From Vibrio sp. VB16 (lineage in GTDB: Bacteria > Pseudomonadota > Gammaproteobacteria > Enterobacterales > Vibrionaceae): a stretch of DNA of 64,000 nt. Positions 44,515 to 54,509 of the stretch are shown piece by piece (within the stretch, counting starts at the first letter, position 1; each line of letters starts with the position of its first letter). The DNA is taken from the NCBI RefSeq assembly GCF_015594925.2, contig NZ_CP087590.1:2232001-2296000 (forward strand), given 5' to 3'. A program made the translations under genes and the position numbers. Below the pieces are notes generated by a model that saw nothing but the letters and a program-made list of their open reading frames with translations, did no database searches and was not told where the DNA came from.

Positions 44515-46244
44515 TACAAATTGCTCACTAAAAAATTATACATATTTTCTATATCGATACTTATCTCTGTTTCCGGAATTTTGGCTACATAAGATATAAG
44601 TTTGCTTTCATCTAGACCAACCCCTGCGGTATCAATCAACCCTGAGATATATTCTTTAACGTCTAAAGCTCTAATCGCATCATTGTCTCCTGGGTTACCA
44701 GCACGTAGATGGTAATCTGCAGGAACTCTACCATTATTAACTTCACCAATGAGGCCACTATCTGAAAGTGCTGTATACGAAAGCAAGTAAGTTTTGATCT
44801 CTCTTCTTCTCCAAGCTAAAAAATGAAGCCTTAGTTGCTTATTATTACCTTTTGCTTTTTTTATTGCATCTCGACTTCTCTTTCCGACTACAGACACACC
44901 ATTATCATTAAAATCAATCAGTGCTTCATCTTTGTCACAAATTAAAAATATATTTTCTGTTACTCGGTTGGATTCTGAAGCCAATAACGATTCGATCCAA
45001 TCAAATTTTTTCTTACCTAGTTCTTCGTTGCCACCACCACAACTAGACTCTTGTTTTATTACATAAAAGCTAGAAAGTTGGGATATATCTAATCCTTTTC
45101 GGTCAGCCAATGCTAAAAATATTGTCCAATCATTATAATCATCCATTAAAACTATGTTCTTCAATTTACTACATATATCAAACTGAACAGATTTCATTCT
45201 AGATAAATTTGATAGCCTTTCGATTACAGCTTTGACCTTTCCTTCTTCCTTAATCAAACCTTCTTCAACTATCTTTAGATTTTCAAATCTATTCTTAGGT
45301 GAAGTGATCGAATCCAGTAGATGAGTAGTTGTAATCGCGGATCCTTCAATTGAATGCAAAGCCTCCCATAAATTTTCAATATTTTTATAGTGTAAATGAG
45401 AATCTACTTCATCTAGTAAAAACAGTGTATTCTCACTATCGAACAAGTCTATCAAGGAGTATAAGAACAGTATTTGATACTCCCCATCACTAAGATCATT
45501 CAAAGTGAGTCCATCTTTAAAGATTAGGCTCATTGATGAGCGATTGAAAAAATAGTTATTATCAGCAGCCTGAGTAAAAAATGTTACTTTTTCATCAAAA
45601 AAGGCACCGTCTTGCTCTTGAAAGGATGGAAGAAAAAAATTCTCATAATTAATAACAACCTCTTGTTCCGTTAATAGGACATCAAAGTCGTAAAGTTCAT
45701 CCACGATTGTGCTGACAAAGCTTTCTAATGTCCTATGATAAGGAGATGTTCTAAAAGTACCTTCTATACCTTCTTCCTCAGCTCTTAACGCATCATTAAT
45801 TCGATTGATATAAGGCTGTTCTATCTTAATAGAAGCAACCAATTTACTTGAAATATCATCTACGTCTCCATCAGATTGCTCAATATAGTCCTTGTTAGCT
45901 AAAAACCCTCTAACACGCCCATTACCACCCATTGATGCTAGAAAGATTAAAAGGCTAGACCAAGACTTATCGTAATAGCAACAGCCTAATGTTAAACCTC
46001 TATTCGCTTGTCTCTCGTTAGCTAAATGGTCTGAAAAGTGCCTGGAGAACTTCTCATTTTGTCCAGATGAAAAACAAACAACTTTCTTTCCATAAAAATC
46101 ACCATTCTCCAATCGTTTGTGAAAAATAGATTGAAGGATTGAAGATTTGCCAGCACCATTCTCTCCAATTAATGCAGATACTTTCTGGAAATTTATGTGT
46201 TGTTCTCGAGTACACAGGTTATTCTCTGGTAATAGAAGGTCCAT
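44514..46244 (-). CDS. ABC-type ATPase with TOPRIM-like C-terminus (OLD/PARIS-like)
   Basis: This is a 576-residue protein. Walker A is IGENGAGKS (26-34), the signature-like motif is LSDGEYQIL (251-259), Walker B is FLLDEVDSHLH (275-285) and the H-loop is TTTH (305-308). The C-terminal third has VLMDDYNDWTIF (365-376), FLICDKDEA (433-441) and WRRREIKTYLL (478-488). These are arranged like the VEGxxD, DxD and WxRREIENYLL features of OLD or DUF4435 TOPRIM proteins. The first acidic residue is Asp rather than Glu. It is AT-rich and located between hsdR and the M-S fusion. A defence role as an ATP-gated nuclease is inferred. Confidence 0.65.
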   Translation of the reverse strand: MDLLLPENNLCTREQHINFQKVSALIGENGAGKSSILQSIFHKRLENGDFYGKKVVCFSSGQNEKFSRHFSDHLANERQANRGLTLGCCYYDKSWSSLLIFLASMGGNGRVRGFLANKDYIEQSDGDVDDISSKLVASIKIEQPYINRINDALRAEEEGIEGTFRTSPYHRTLESFVSTIVDELYDFDVLLTEQEVVINYENFFLPSFQEQDGAFFDEKVTFFTQAADNNYFFNRSSMSLIFKDGLTLNDLSDGEYQILFLYSLIDLFDSENTLFLLDEVDSHLHYKNIENLWEALHSIEGSAITTTHLLDSITSPKNRFENLKIVEEGLIKEEGKVKAVIERLSNLSRMKSVQFDICSKLKNIVLMDDYNDWTIFLALADRKGLDISQLSSFYVIKQESSCGGGNEELGKKKFDWIESLLASESNRVTENIFLICDKDEALIDFNDNGVSVVGKRSRDAIKKAKGNNKQLRLHFLAWRRREIKTYLLSYTALSDSGLIGEVNNGRVPADYHLRAGNPGDNDAIRALDVKEYISGLIDTAGVGLDESKLISYVAKIPETEISIDIENMYNFLVSNL

Positions 46245-46272
46245 CTTTTTTATTCCTACCTAGCTTTTATTA

Positions 46273-49200
46273 TTAGTAGTGCTCTTCAATATAACCGTAC
46301 GCCTTGGCGAACAGCTCTTTGTCTTTTCCTAAACCAAACTGGGCAAGTGTCAGTAACAATGCCTTTTGAATCTCTCTTGGGCCACTGTTCGAGCTCTGCC
46401 AGCCTTTAAAGCGTTTGGCTTTTACTATCTTGTCTATCTGCTCTACAACATCACCAATAAGCTTTGGTGTGCTTTCGGGGCGTGTCTCGAGGAACAGCTT
46501 GGTCAGTGCTTGTTTGTTATCTTCTTGAGTTACAGGAGAGTCGCCCGTTTCACGCTCCGCTTGTACCGTATCTTTGGCTGTATCAAGCAGCCCTTTAAGC
46601 CAGTCGATCGCTTTGATTACACCTGCTTCATAGTCCTGACGAAGCTTCTCTAGGCGCTCCCCCAAAGCTACAAACTTAGGATTTCCACTACCACGTAAAC
46701 GGCCCATTAAATCAATTTCAAGCTGACTTGCTCTCTTCTCTTGCTCTTTATCAGTCAGGGTGAAGATCGCATGTTCATCCATGATTAACTCATCGATATC
46801 ATCGCGAATGCGATTAATGTCAGTATGCTCATGGATCATTTTAATTGTTTCTGGACCTAGCGCGGCCCAAACAAGAGAGCCTGTCTGACCTACTGGACGA
46901 ACTGATTCATAGATTTGAACCAACCACTTATAATCAGCTCTGTAAGGCGTAAGGAAAGCATCTGGGTTAATCGCCGACCACAACTTAGCTAACACACCAA
47001 AAGAGGCAGCAAACTCATCGCGCTTTTCGTTAGTCGGTAAGCAGGCTTGTGCTGTCATGATGCCCTCAAAGCCGTCGATAGTTCTGTCGACATTAGGGAA
47101 GAAGCTTAAGCACTTATCTAACTGAGCTGGCAGTAGCTCTTTAAAGGCCTCAATGCCCTCCACCACGCCGTCGATCTCTTCAGGATCGTAAGCGAGCGCG
47201 GTGCGCAGGTTCTCAAATACGCCAAGGTAATCAATGATGAGGCCCATTTGCTTGCTAACATTGTCCGTCTCGTATAAACGGTTAGTACGACACATTGCCT
47301 GCAACAAGGTATGGTCACGTAATGGCTTATCTAAGTACATGCAATAACAGATAGGCGCATCAAATCCCGTCAACAGTTTTGCGGTCACAATCAACAATTG
47401 AAGTGGTTGTTTTGGATCTTTGTAATCCTCAATCAAGCTCTTCTGCTTTTGGTCGTTACCATCAATCTCTTGCCAGCGTTCAAAGTCTGACTCGATGATA
47501 GGTAGCTCAAGTTCTTGCTTCCACTTACGCCAGTCTTTATTGACCTTACCCTTTTTACTCTCATCGTCGTCTTTGATCGGTGCTTGGTCGACGTTCATGA
47601 CTACTTCAACCGCATCAAAGCCAAGCTTCTTACCAAGTAAGTAATACATCTGAACACAAGCGTCTCGGTCATAGACCACAACCATGCCTTTCATCTGCTT
47701 TGGCTTTACATGGCTTACAAAGTGGTTGGCAATATCTTCGCTTACTGCGGCCATGCGTTTTGGCGCCTTCAACATAATCGCTAAGCGACCTGCACGTTTA
47801 GACAATGCCATTTTCTCATCATCATCCAGGTCGTTATCTTTGACCATTTGCTCAAAGGCTTCATCGATAGCGGCACGATCCACACGAAGCTCAGCCAAAC
47901 GAGGCTCAAACTTCACTGCATTGGTCGCTTTATCTCGAATGGACTGCTTATAGCTGTAGCGGTTCATATAGCGCCCTTCATCCTCTTCGGCACCAAAGAG
48001 TTTGAAGGTATTGCGATCGATACCAGAGATCGGCGTACCGGTTAATCCATAGAAGTGAGCATGAGGTAGCGCCCAGCGCATTTTGTCGCCGAGAGAACCC
48101 TCTTGAGTGCGGTGCGCTTCATCCACCAGCACGATAATGTTGTCACGACTGTTTAGGCCGTTTTCATTGCTCTCATCGATTTCAACATCTTTAAACTTGA
48201 AGACCGTAGTGATCAAAATGCCGCGACTATCTTGTTCTATATGCTCACCAAGCTTTTTACAGCTTTGTACTTTGATAAGGTTTTTAACATCCGCCCCACC
48301 AAAAGTTTCATTGATTTGGCTATCGAGATCTCGGCGATCTACCACAATCAACACGGTTGGATTTTTTAACTTGTTATCAGCACGGAGCATGCGAGCTGCA
48401 TAAAGCATAAGCAAAGACTTACCTGATCCTTGGAAGTGCCAGATAAGTCCTTTTTTCGGATAGCCATTTTTTACACGCTCAACAATTTGCTTTGCTGCTT
48501 CAAATTGAGGATAACGAGGCAGAATTTTAATGCGTTTAGGAGGCGTGTCTTTACCTGTCTTCACCGTTGAAAACAGCGCAAAAGACTCTAGCATTTGCAG
48601 CAAGGTTTCTGGATTCAGCAATCCTTCACAGCTATCAAGTACGGTAGCTAAGCTAGCTGGAATCTCATCTCGCTGATCGGTTTTATGCCATGGCCCCCAG
48701 TCCTTCACTCGCGCATTAATTGCACCATAAGCAAAGGTTCGACCTTCAGAAGCAAAACACAGAAGGTTTGGTACAAAGAAAGGTTCAACATTTTTCCAAT
48801 AGTGCTTTTGGCCGCCCATAAAATCGGCTGCGCCATCTTGCCAGGTGACACTTGGACGAGTCGCTGATTTTACTTCCCCAACCATCAGTGGGATACCGTT
48901 CACATACAGAACGATATCGAAAAACACCTCTGTTGCGGCAATAAAGTGAACCTGCTGCGCAACAACAAAGTGGTTGTTTTCAGGCGTATCAAAATCAATC
49001 AACTTGATAGTGATATGGTCGCCGTTCTCACCAAACGGTAGGCTTTTCTCTGCCATCAACCATTCATGAAAATTCTCATTGGCTTTGACTAAACCTGTGT
49101 GCTTGGCTTCCAGCATCAAGCCACGAAGTTTGTAGATCACCTCATCAGCATAATCAGGATAGTTGCCAATATCAGGGTTTAACGAACAAAGCGCCTCTTT

Positions 49201-49335
49201 AAGCCAAGTATCGACAAAGATATCGTGAGTTTGCTTAGGTAAGCTTTCACCATGGCAATAATTCCACTTTACTCCGCTTAAGCCTTTTAAGCGGTCAATG
49301 ATTCCATTTTCTGTGACGGTTTGTTCGTTAAACAT
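46273..49335 (-). CDS. hsdR: Type I restriction endonuclease subunit HsdR
   Basis: This 1020-residue motor-nuclease has an N-terminal PD-(D/E)XK site at Asp140 and Glu154-Val-Lys156 (FFDIVLYVNGIPLMVGEVKS), Walker A FQGSGKS (301-307) and DEAH (405-408, LVDEAHRTQEG). A second RecA domain (LLIVTAKLLTGFDAPICYCM, LLQAMCRTNRLY) and a helical C-terminus for complex assembly follow. It cuts unmodified DNA at a distance after translocation. It lies 10 bp after hsdS and is apparently intact. Confidence 0.95.
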   Translation of the reverse strand: MFNEQTVTENGIIDRLKGLSGVKWNYCHGESLPKQTHDIFVDTWLKEALCSLNPDIGNYPDYADEVIYKLRGLMLEAKHTGLVKANENFHEWLMAEKSLPFGENGDHITIKLIDFDTPENNHFVVAQQVHFIAATEVFFDIVLYVNGIPLMVGEVKSATRPSVTWQDGAADFMGGQKHYWKNVEPFFVPNLLCFASEGRTFAYGAINARVKDWGPWHKTDQRDEIPASLATVLDSCEGLLNPETLLQMLESFALFSTVKTGKDTPPKRIKILPRYPQFEAAKQIVERVKNGYPKKGLIWHFQGSGKSLLMLYAARMLRADNKLKNPTVLIVVDRRDLDSQINETFGGADVKNLIKVQSCKKLGEHIEQDSRGILITTVFKFKDVEIDESNENGLNSRDNIIVLVDEAHRTQEGSLGDKMRWALPHAHFYGLTGTPISGIDRNTFKLFGAEEDEGRYMNRYSYKQSIRDKATNAVKFEPRLAELRVDRAAIDEAFEQMVKDNDLDDDEKMALSKRAGRLAIMLKAPKRMAAVSEDIANHFVSHVKPKQMKGMVVVYDRDACVQMYYLLGKKLGFDAVEVVMNVDQAPIKDDDESKKGKVNKDWRKWKQELELPIIESDFERWQEIDGNDQKQKSLIEDYKDPKQPLQLLIVTAKLLTGFDAPICYCMYLDKPLRDHTLLQAMCRTNRLYETDNVSKQMGLIIDYLGVFENLRTALAYDPEEIDGVVEGIEAFKELLPAQLDKCLSFFPNVDRTIDGFEGIMTAQACLPTNEKRDEFAASFGVLAKLWSAINPDAFLTPYRADYKWLVQIYESVRPVGQTGSLVWAALGPETIKMIHEHTDINRIRDDIDELIMDEHAIFTLTDKEQEKRASQLEIDLMGRLRGSGNPKFVALGERLEKLRQDYEAGVIKAIDWLKGLLDTAKDTVQAERETGDSPVTQEDNKQALTKLFLETRPESTPKLIGDVVEQIDKIVKAKRFKGWQSSNSGPREIQKALLLTLAQFGLGKDKELFAKAYGYIEEHY

Positions 49336-49345
49336 TTTAAGCTCC

Positions 49346-50488
49346 TTAGATGCTACTCTTTAGCGCATCTACCATCTTCTTTCTTTTCGCAGCATTTTCT
49401 TCATTCTTAGAAGCTAATTTGACAACTTCATTAACACTATTAGCAATTGTTTCTTGCATAGCAATAGAAGGTAAGTCAATGAGCATTTCTTTCAGGGCTT
49501 TTACGTTAAAATGTTGCTGAGCTAAACCTCCAGCCCCCTCCAATATCTGGCCTTTTCCTAAAGGACTGTTTATATACGCACTTAGATATTCAGGATTTAT
49601 CAAAGTTGTATTTGGTCTGATAATAAGAATGTCAACACAGTTAGCAACTTCTAAGCTTTCAGGAATAACACTTGCTGTACCTGGGTAACCTGTCCTAACA
49701 ACAACCACATCACCAGGATGAACTTGTGACTTCTTGTTAGCTTCATGTCCTTCTTGAGTTATGTAAACTAGATTATCTAATGAGATGCGCCCACGCTTGA
49801 CGTTCTGAGACCTCAATGCTGGAATACCATTTTCACAGTAAAGATCAGCCGGCTTATTTACGATTCCAACAGTTATTTGCTCGCAAATATTAGAAAGCTT
49901 AGTTTTTTTAATCTGTTCAGCGGGCAAAGTTCGAACTGCATCTAACAGAATTAAATCTTCTAACCTTTCTGCATTGTTAGCAACATAAGTTGAACAATCA
50001 TTAGACTCTTCAATTTTATGAAAAATTGCCAATAATGAATTTTGGTCATCTAAATTTGGTAACTGAAACTCTAAGTCAATTAACGATTTAAACTTTGTTC
50101 GAGGAGAAAGCGAGCCTGCAGATGTTATTGATGCTTTAGACCACATTTTTTCACTTTGAACAAGGTGAGGCAGTAACCCTTCTACTAACTTATCGCCACT
50201 TGCTTCCATAACAATAATGTCACTGGAACAAATCCCATCAAACTCTGCAATAGCAGCTTTCTTTAAATAAGGCCGACGTTTACCAAAAAGAATATGCCCC
50301 TTTTTAAACACTCGGGTAAAGCTAGGTGAATCATCAGCAATCATCCCCCAACGTTTTATCTTTAACGAACCAGAATCTAAGTGTTCAAGGCCAATGTAAC
50401 GCTCGTAACCATCACCAATCGGGTCTTTAGTCGTTAGCTTTACCTCTTTACAGATATCGCCGAATTTTACAGTTTGCTTATCAATCAT
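49346..50488 (-). CDS. hsdS: Type I specificity subunit HsdS
   Basis: This 380-residue protein has two target-recognition halves. The first begins KFGDICKEVKLTTKD and ends with a helical spacer at about 165-190 (SLLAIFHKIEESNDC). The second begins LSNICEQITVGIVN and ends QETIANSVNEVVKLAS. It recognises a bipartite site. It overlaps hsdM by eight bases. With two tandem HsdM proteins upstream it is unclear which one, or whether both, pair with it. Confidence 0.88.
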   Translation of the reverse strand: MIDKQTVKFGDICKEVKLTTKDPIGDGYERYIGLEHLDSGSLKIKRWGMIADDSPSFTRVFKKGHILFGKRRPYLKKAAIAEFDGICSSDIIVMEASGDKLVEGLLPHLVQSEKMWSKASITSAGSLSPRTKFKSLIDLEFQLPNLDDQNSLLAIFHKIEESNDCSTYVANNAERLEDLILLDAVRTLPAEQIKKTKLSNICEQITVGIVNKPADLYCENGIPALRSQNVKRGRISLDNLVYITQEGHEANKKSQVHPGDVVVVRTGYPGTASVIPESLEVANCVDILIIRPNTTLINPEYLSAYINSPLGKGQILEGAGGLAQQHFNVKALKEMLIDLPSIAMQETIANSVNEVVKLASKNEENAAKRKKMVDALKSSI

Positions 50489-51965
50489 CGTTCTTTACCT
50501 CGTAACCTAACTTCGCGAGGCTATTAAATAGTTTATTAGTTTGCTTCTTAAGTTGTACTCGGCTCATTTTCCATGACTCAATAGCATGTTCGATATCATG
50601 TACTTCCCCACTAACCTTCGCTTTTACATAAAGTGGAATAGATAAGTTATATTGGTTTTCACTGATAGTGTCTAAATCAACCAACGCAGTAATGTCACTT
50701 TGATTCTCTGGTTGGAAATAAGCTTCACAAAGCACATCTAAATCATCATCAGATAAGCGGCTATGGGCACGCTCGCGGGTTACATGTTCTACACCGTTGA
50801 TAAAGAGAATCTTGTTTTTACGCTCAACAGGCTTATTGCAGTTAAGCACCACTACGCACGATTCCATAGGCGAGTTATAGAACAGATTTGGCCCAAGCCC
50901 TACCACCGCTTCAATGATGTCAGATTCAATCACCTGTTTACGGATCGCTTGCTCTGAGTCACGGAACAGTACGCCATGAGGCCAAAGCATGGCTGCACGA
51001 CCAGTATCAGGCTTTAAGCTTTTGATGATATGGGTATAGAAGCCGTAATCCGCACAGCCTTGCGGTGGCACGCCGTACATATTCCGGCCGTAAGGGTCAG
51101 CCGCGAACTTTTCACGGTTCCACTTTTTGATGGAATACGGCGGGTTAGCAAAGATGACATCGAACTGTTTGAGCTGATCGTTCTCGATAAACTTAGGGTC
51201 GCCTAAGGTATCGCCACGCATAACATCAAACTCTTCAATGTCATGCAGGAACATGTTCATACGTGCGATTGCAGAGGTTAGCAGGTTTACTTCTTGACCG
51301 TACAAATGAACACCGCGCCACTCTTCACCTTGAGAGCGTAAATCCATCACCGCATTAAGCAGCATTCCACCTGTACCACAAGTTGGATCATACGCACTCT
51401 CGCCAGGCTTAAGCTTCATGATACGAGTCATCAAATGCACAACGGTACGGTTGGTATAAAACTCGGCAGCAGTATGCCCTGAATCATCCGCAAACTTTTT
51501 GATCAGGTACTCGTAAGCCTCACCCAAGTCATCTTGAGCAACAGACTTAATACCTAGCGGGATTTTGCTGAAATGCTGAATAAGATCTGACAGCAAATGG
51601 TCTGGTAAGCGCTCTTTGTTGGTCCACTGCGCATCACCAAATACACCATGTAGTCGTTCGTTCTTTGCTTCAATCAAACGCAAAGCATTTTGAATCGCTT
51701 CACCAATGTCTTTACTGGTATTGCGAACTTTCTCCCAGCTTGCTTCTTCTGGAATATCAAAGCGGTGGTACATCGACATCGCAGCGTATTCGGCATCACC
51801 TTCGTGTAGCTCTAGCGCTTCGTTATACTCTTCTAGATATACATCTGATAGACGCTTAAAGAACAGCAATGGGAATACGTACTGCTTGTAATCAGACGCA
51901 TCAATTTGGCCACGCAGGAACTCTGCAGCGCCCCAAAGTAAGTCTTCTAGTTTGTTCTTGTTCAT
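50481..51965 (-). CDS. hsdM: Type I methylase subunit HsdM (second copy)
   Basis: This 494-residue N6-adenine methylase has an N-terminal helical domain (LLWGAAEFLRGQIDASDYKQY), motif I YDPTCGTGGMLL and motif IV ANPPYS. It is homologous to the copy at 52837-54336 over its whole length but clearly divergent (for example EFYTNRT here, EFYTPRT there). It overlaps both neighbours: four bases with the unrecognised gene and eight with hsdS. Confidence 0.92.
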   Translation of the reverse strand: MNKNKLEDLLWGAAEFLRGQIDASDYKQYVFPLLFFKRLSDVYLEEYNEALELHEGDAEYAAMSMYHRFDIPEEASWEKVRNTSKDIGEAIQNALRLIEAKNERLHGVFGDAQWTNKERLPDHLLSDLIQHFSKIPLGIKSVAQDDLGEAYEYLIKKFADDSGHTAAEFYTNRTVVHLMTRIMKLKPGESAYDPTCGTGGMLLNAVMDLRSQGEEWRGVHLYGQEVNLLTSAIARMNMFLHDIEEFDVMRGDTLGDPKFIENDQLKQFDVIFANPPYSIKKWNREKFAADPYGRNMYGVPPQGCADYGFYTHIIKSLKPDTGRAAMLWPHGVLFRDSEQAIRKQVIESDIIEAVVGLGPNLFYNSPMESCVVVLNCNKPVERKNKILFINGVEHVTRERAHSRLSDDDLDVLCEAYFQPENQSDITALVDLDTISENQYNLSIPLYVKAKVSGEVHDIEHAIESWKMSRVQLKKQTNKLFNSLAKLGYEVKNDD

Positions 51966-52840
51966 TGTGTGCGATATTCCAAGTATTCAAGCCCTTCAAG
52001 CCAGAAATTGATGTATTTGTCCTTGCAGAAAGGTCCAGTTTCACTAGCAATAAAAACTAGCCTTGGCTTTTTATCCAATAACCCATTTAGCTTTTTCTCT
52101 TGAAATAGTCGGTAAGATGTCTCTTCTATCAAACTATTAGGAATGAAAAATGAAGGGCGTACAACATTTTCGTCATGCTCTAGCCTATTTGCAAAAACGA
52201 CTGAATAGCCAGCTTCATGCTTATTGAACCATGCTTTGCCAAAGTAGATTCTGAACTCATCAGCAAAGCTTTCTATCTTTTGCCCATCAATTTCAACGAA
52301 CAACTCTTGAATTGGCATAGTACCAATTTCAGGTAATTGCACTAAGATGTTTTCATCGTTCAAAAATGAATCAACCATGGATGAAAGTACTTTCGAAGCT
52401 TGTTTTTTCCTTTTGCCCTCTTCTCCATCACTTTCACGTATCGGTCGTCCTTTAGTGACAAACTCATCTTCCGATATGCCGTCTTTTTCAACAGGTCTCT
52501 TCGTGCTGTGAGGACGCAAGTTCAACCTAACTGCATTTGAAATATATTCATCAGTATCAGAATAATCGGAATATTTAGATTTCTTTCTCTTAACCCCAGA
52601 AAGATCTTTTCCTATCAAACATCGTTCGGAATGCACCTCAACGACTTTGTAGTAAGGCTCTACTTTTCTTTTTTCTTTTGGTCTATCCAAATTGGCGCAT
52701 GTTACCGCTGCATGGCAATTGTCATCAGGACATTCAAATGCGAACTTGGATGTAATTTTACCTTCACGATATTTAAGATCTGCTTCTACAGGAGAAATGT
52801 TTCGTTTCAGCTCAATTGAATAGGATTTTTCTAACTTCAT
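51962..52840 (-). CDS. Unrecognised Cys/His protein between two hsdM genes
   Basis: I do not recognise this 292-residue protein. The N-terminal part has a likely zinc-binding set: Cys37, Cys42, Cys48, His70 and Cys74 (FECPDDNCHAAVTC, VHSERCLIG). This is loosely like the N-terminus of CoiA-type proteins. The middle (about 80-150) is charged and probably disordered (KRKKSKYSDYSDTDEYIS, GEEGKRKKQAS). The C-terminal 140 residues look folded. It overlaps both flanking hsdM genes by ATGA junctions, so it is made in step with the methylase subunits and is probably an accessory of the system. Confidence 0.6.
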   Translation of the reverse strand: MKLEKSYSIELKRNISPVEADLKYREGKITSKFAFECPDDNCHAAVTCANLDRPKEKRKVEPYYKVVEVHSERCLIGKDLSGVKRKKSKYSDYSDTDEYISNAVRLNLRPHSTKRPVEKDGISEDEFVTKGRPIRESDGEEGKRKKQASKVLSSMVDSFLNDENILVQLPEIGTMPIQELFVEIDGQKIESFADEFRIYFGKAWFNKHEAGYSVVFANRLEHDENVVRPSFFIPNSLIEETSYRLFQEKKLNGLLDKKPRLVFIASETGPFCKDKYINFWLEGLEYLEYRTQ

Positions 52841-54336
52841 ATTTCAAAACCTTCCTTGATCAATAAAGCTTCAAGCTCCTGTTCAGCCGTTTCTAGGGCT
52901 ACTAGCTTTTGCTGGAAGTCTTTCAACGCTTCTTCTACGGTAATGGTTTCTTCTTCTAGCGGCTTTTGTACATAACGAGCGATGTTCAAATTGAAATCGT
53001 TCTCTTCAATCTCGCTATGTGGCACCCAACGTGCGACACCCTCAATGTCGTCTGCTTTTGGCCCTTTGGTGCGCATGTTCTGATAGATGTCATAGATCTC
53101 ATCAGCTTGAGGCTCTGATAAGGTGTTTTGCGCTCGGCCTTTAGTAAAGATCTCTTCCGCATTTACAATCAGCACATGGTCTTTATGCTCTACTGGTCTT
53201 GCTTTACGCAATACGAGAATACAAGCAGGAATACCCGTACCGTAAAACAGGTTTGAAGCTACACCGATTACTGCAACGATGCGGTTCTCTTTTAACAACT
53301 TGGTTCTGATTTTACCCTCTGCTCCACCACGGAAAAGTACACCATGTGGCAACACTACCGCCATGCGCCCTTTATCATTCAATGAAGCAAACATGTGTTG
53401 AACCCAAGTAAAATCCCCGTTGGTTTTTGGTGCTAGACCAAAGCTTGCTCGGCCATAAGGATCACTTGTCCAATAGTCATAACCCCACTCTTTTAAGCTA
53501 AATGGTGGGTTTGCGATTACACAGTCAAAGTTTTCTAGTTGATCATTTTTCAGAAACTTAGGATCACGAAGTGTATCACCACGAACGATTTCAAAATCTT
53601 CTTGTCCGTGTAGGAACAAGTTCATTCGAGCAATGGCTTCGGTAGTCAGGTTCTTCTCTTGTCCTTTGATGTTTAGAAGACGTGGGTCACCACCGTTTTC
53701 TTTAACATGGTGGATGGTTTCAAGCAGCATACCGCCTGTACCACAAGCTGGGTCATATACACTCTCATTGGCTTGTGGATCTAGAATATTGACCATAAGA
53801 CGAACAATGGTACGTGGCGTATAGAACTCACCTGCTTTCTTGTTTGCTTTATCAGCAAAGCGCTTGATGAGGTATTCGTAAGCACGACCCATATCATCAT
53901 TACGCACACTCGATACGCCAAGTTTAACCTTATTGAAATGGTTAAGTAGTGTCGATAGCAGTTCGTCTGATAGACGCTCTTTGTTGGTCCAGCTCGCATC
54001 ACCAAAAATGCCATGCAGCTGTGGGTTTTCTAGCTCAATGCCACGGAATGAATCTTTTAGGGCTTGGCCGATATCCTTGGTTTCTGCAAACACATCTTTC
54101 CAATGACAATTAGCTGGAATTTGGATGCGGTGAAACATATCGCCTTTCGCAAGCTCTTCATCACCCACTTGCTCCATCGCCTCTTCGAATTCTTCATCGT
54201 AAACATCACAGATACGCTTAAAAAATAGGATTGGGAATATGTAGGTCTTGTAATCTGAAGCGTCGATTGGACCCGTGATTATATGGGCCGCATGCCAAAG
54301 GTGCGCTTCTAAGTCTTTGAGTTGTATTAATGTCAT
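52837..54336 (-). CDS. hsdM: Type I methylase subunit HsdM (first copy)
   Basis: This 499-residue N6-adenine methylase has motif I YDPACGTGGMLL, motif IV ANPPFS and GEFYTPRTIVRLMV. The C-terminal region (EEALKDFQQKLVALETAEQE) is a coiled coil for assembly with HsdS. Its ATG overlaps the stop of the small HTH gene by four bases. Two full HsdM genes in one operon with a single HsdS is unusual. Confidence 0.92.
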   Translation of the reverse strand: MTLIQLKDLEAHLWHAAHIITGPIDASDYKTYIFPILFFKRICDVYDEEFEEAMEQVGDEELAKGDMFHRIQIPANCHWKDVFAETKDIGQALKDSFRGIELENPQLHGIFGDASWTNKERLSDELLSTLLNHFNKVKLGVSSVRNDDMGRAYEYLIKRFADKANKKAGEFYTPRTIVRLMVNILDPQANESVYDPACGTGGMLLETIHHVKENGGDPRLLNIKGQEKNLTTEAIARMNLFLHGQEDFEIVRGDTLRDPKFLKNDQLENFDCVIANPPFSLKEWGYDYWTSDPYGRASFGLAPKTNGDFTWVQHMFASLNDKGRMAVVLPHGVLFRGGAEGKIRTKLLKENRIVAVIGVASNLFYGTGIPACILVLRKARPVEHKDHVLIVNAEEIFTKGRAQNTLSEPQADEIYDIYQNMRTKGPKADDIEGVARWVPHSEIEENDFNLNIARYVQKPLEEETITVEEALKDFQQKLVALETAEQELEALLIKEGFEI

Positions 54337-54509
54337 TGCTTGCTCTTATTCTCTTCTATCCACGCTTCAAGGTCTTCGCGTTTGAAGCGCCAAGAACCGC
54401 CGACTTTGAAACCAGGAAGCTTTCCTTCGCTTGCTAATCTATATGCTGTTTTTTCGGCCAACTTTAGGTAAGCGGCCACCTCTTTCAAGGTTAAAATTTG
54501 GTCTACCAT
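54333..54509 (-). CDS. Small AlpA/excisionase-type HTH protein
   Basis: This is a 58-residue protein, short but clear: ILTLKEVAAYLKLAEKTAYR, then GKLPGFKVGGSWRFKRED and LEAWIEE. This is the MerR-like excisionase-family HTH with the wing motif KVGGSWRF. Its stop overlaps the hsdM start (ATGA), so it is the first gene of the restriction-modification operon and a likely autoregulator. About 150 bp upstream separate it from the helicase gene's terminator. Confidence 0.85.
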   Translation of the reverse strand: MVDQILTLKEVAAYLKLAEKTAYRLASEGKLPGFKVGGSWRFKREDLEAWIEENKSKQ

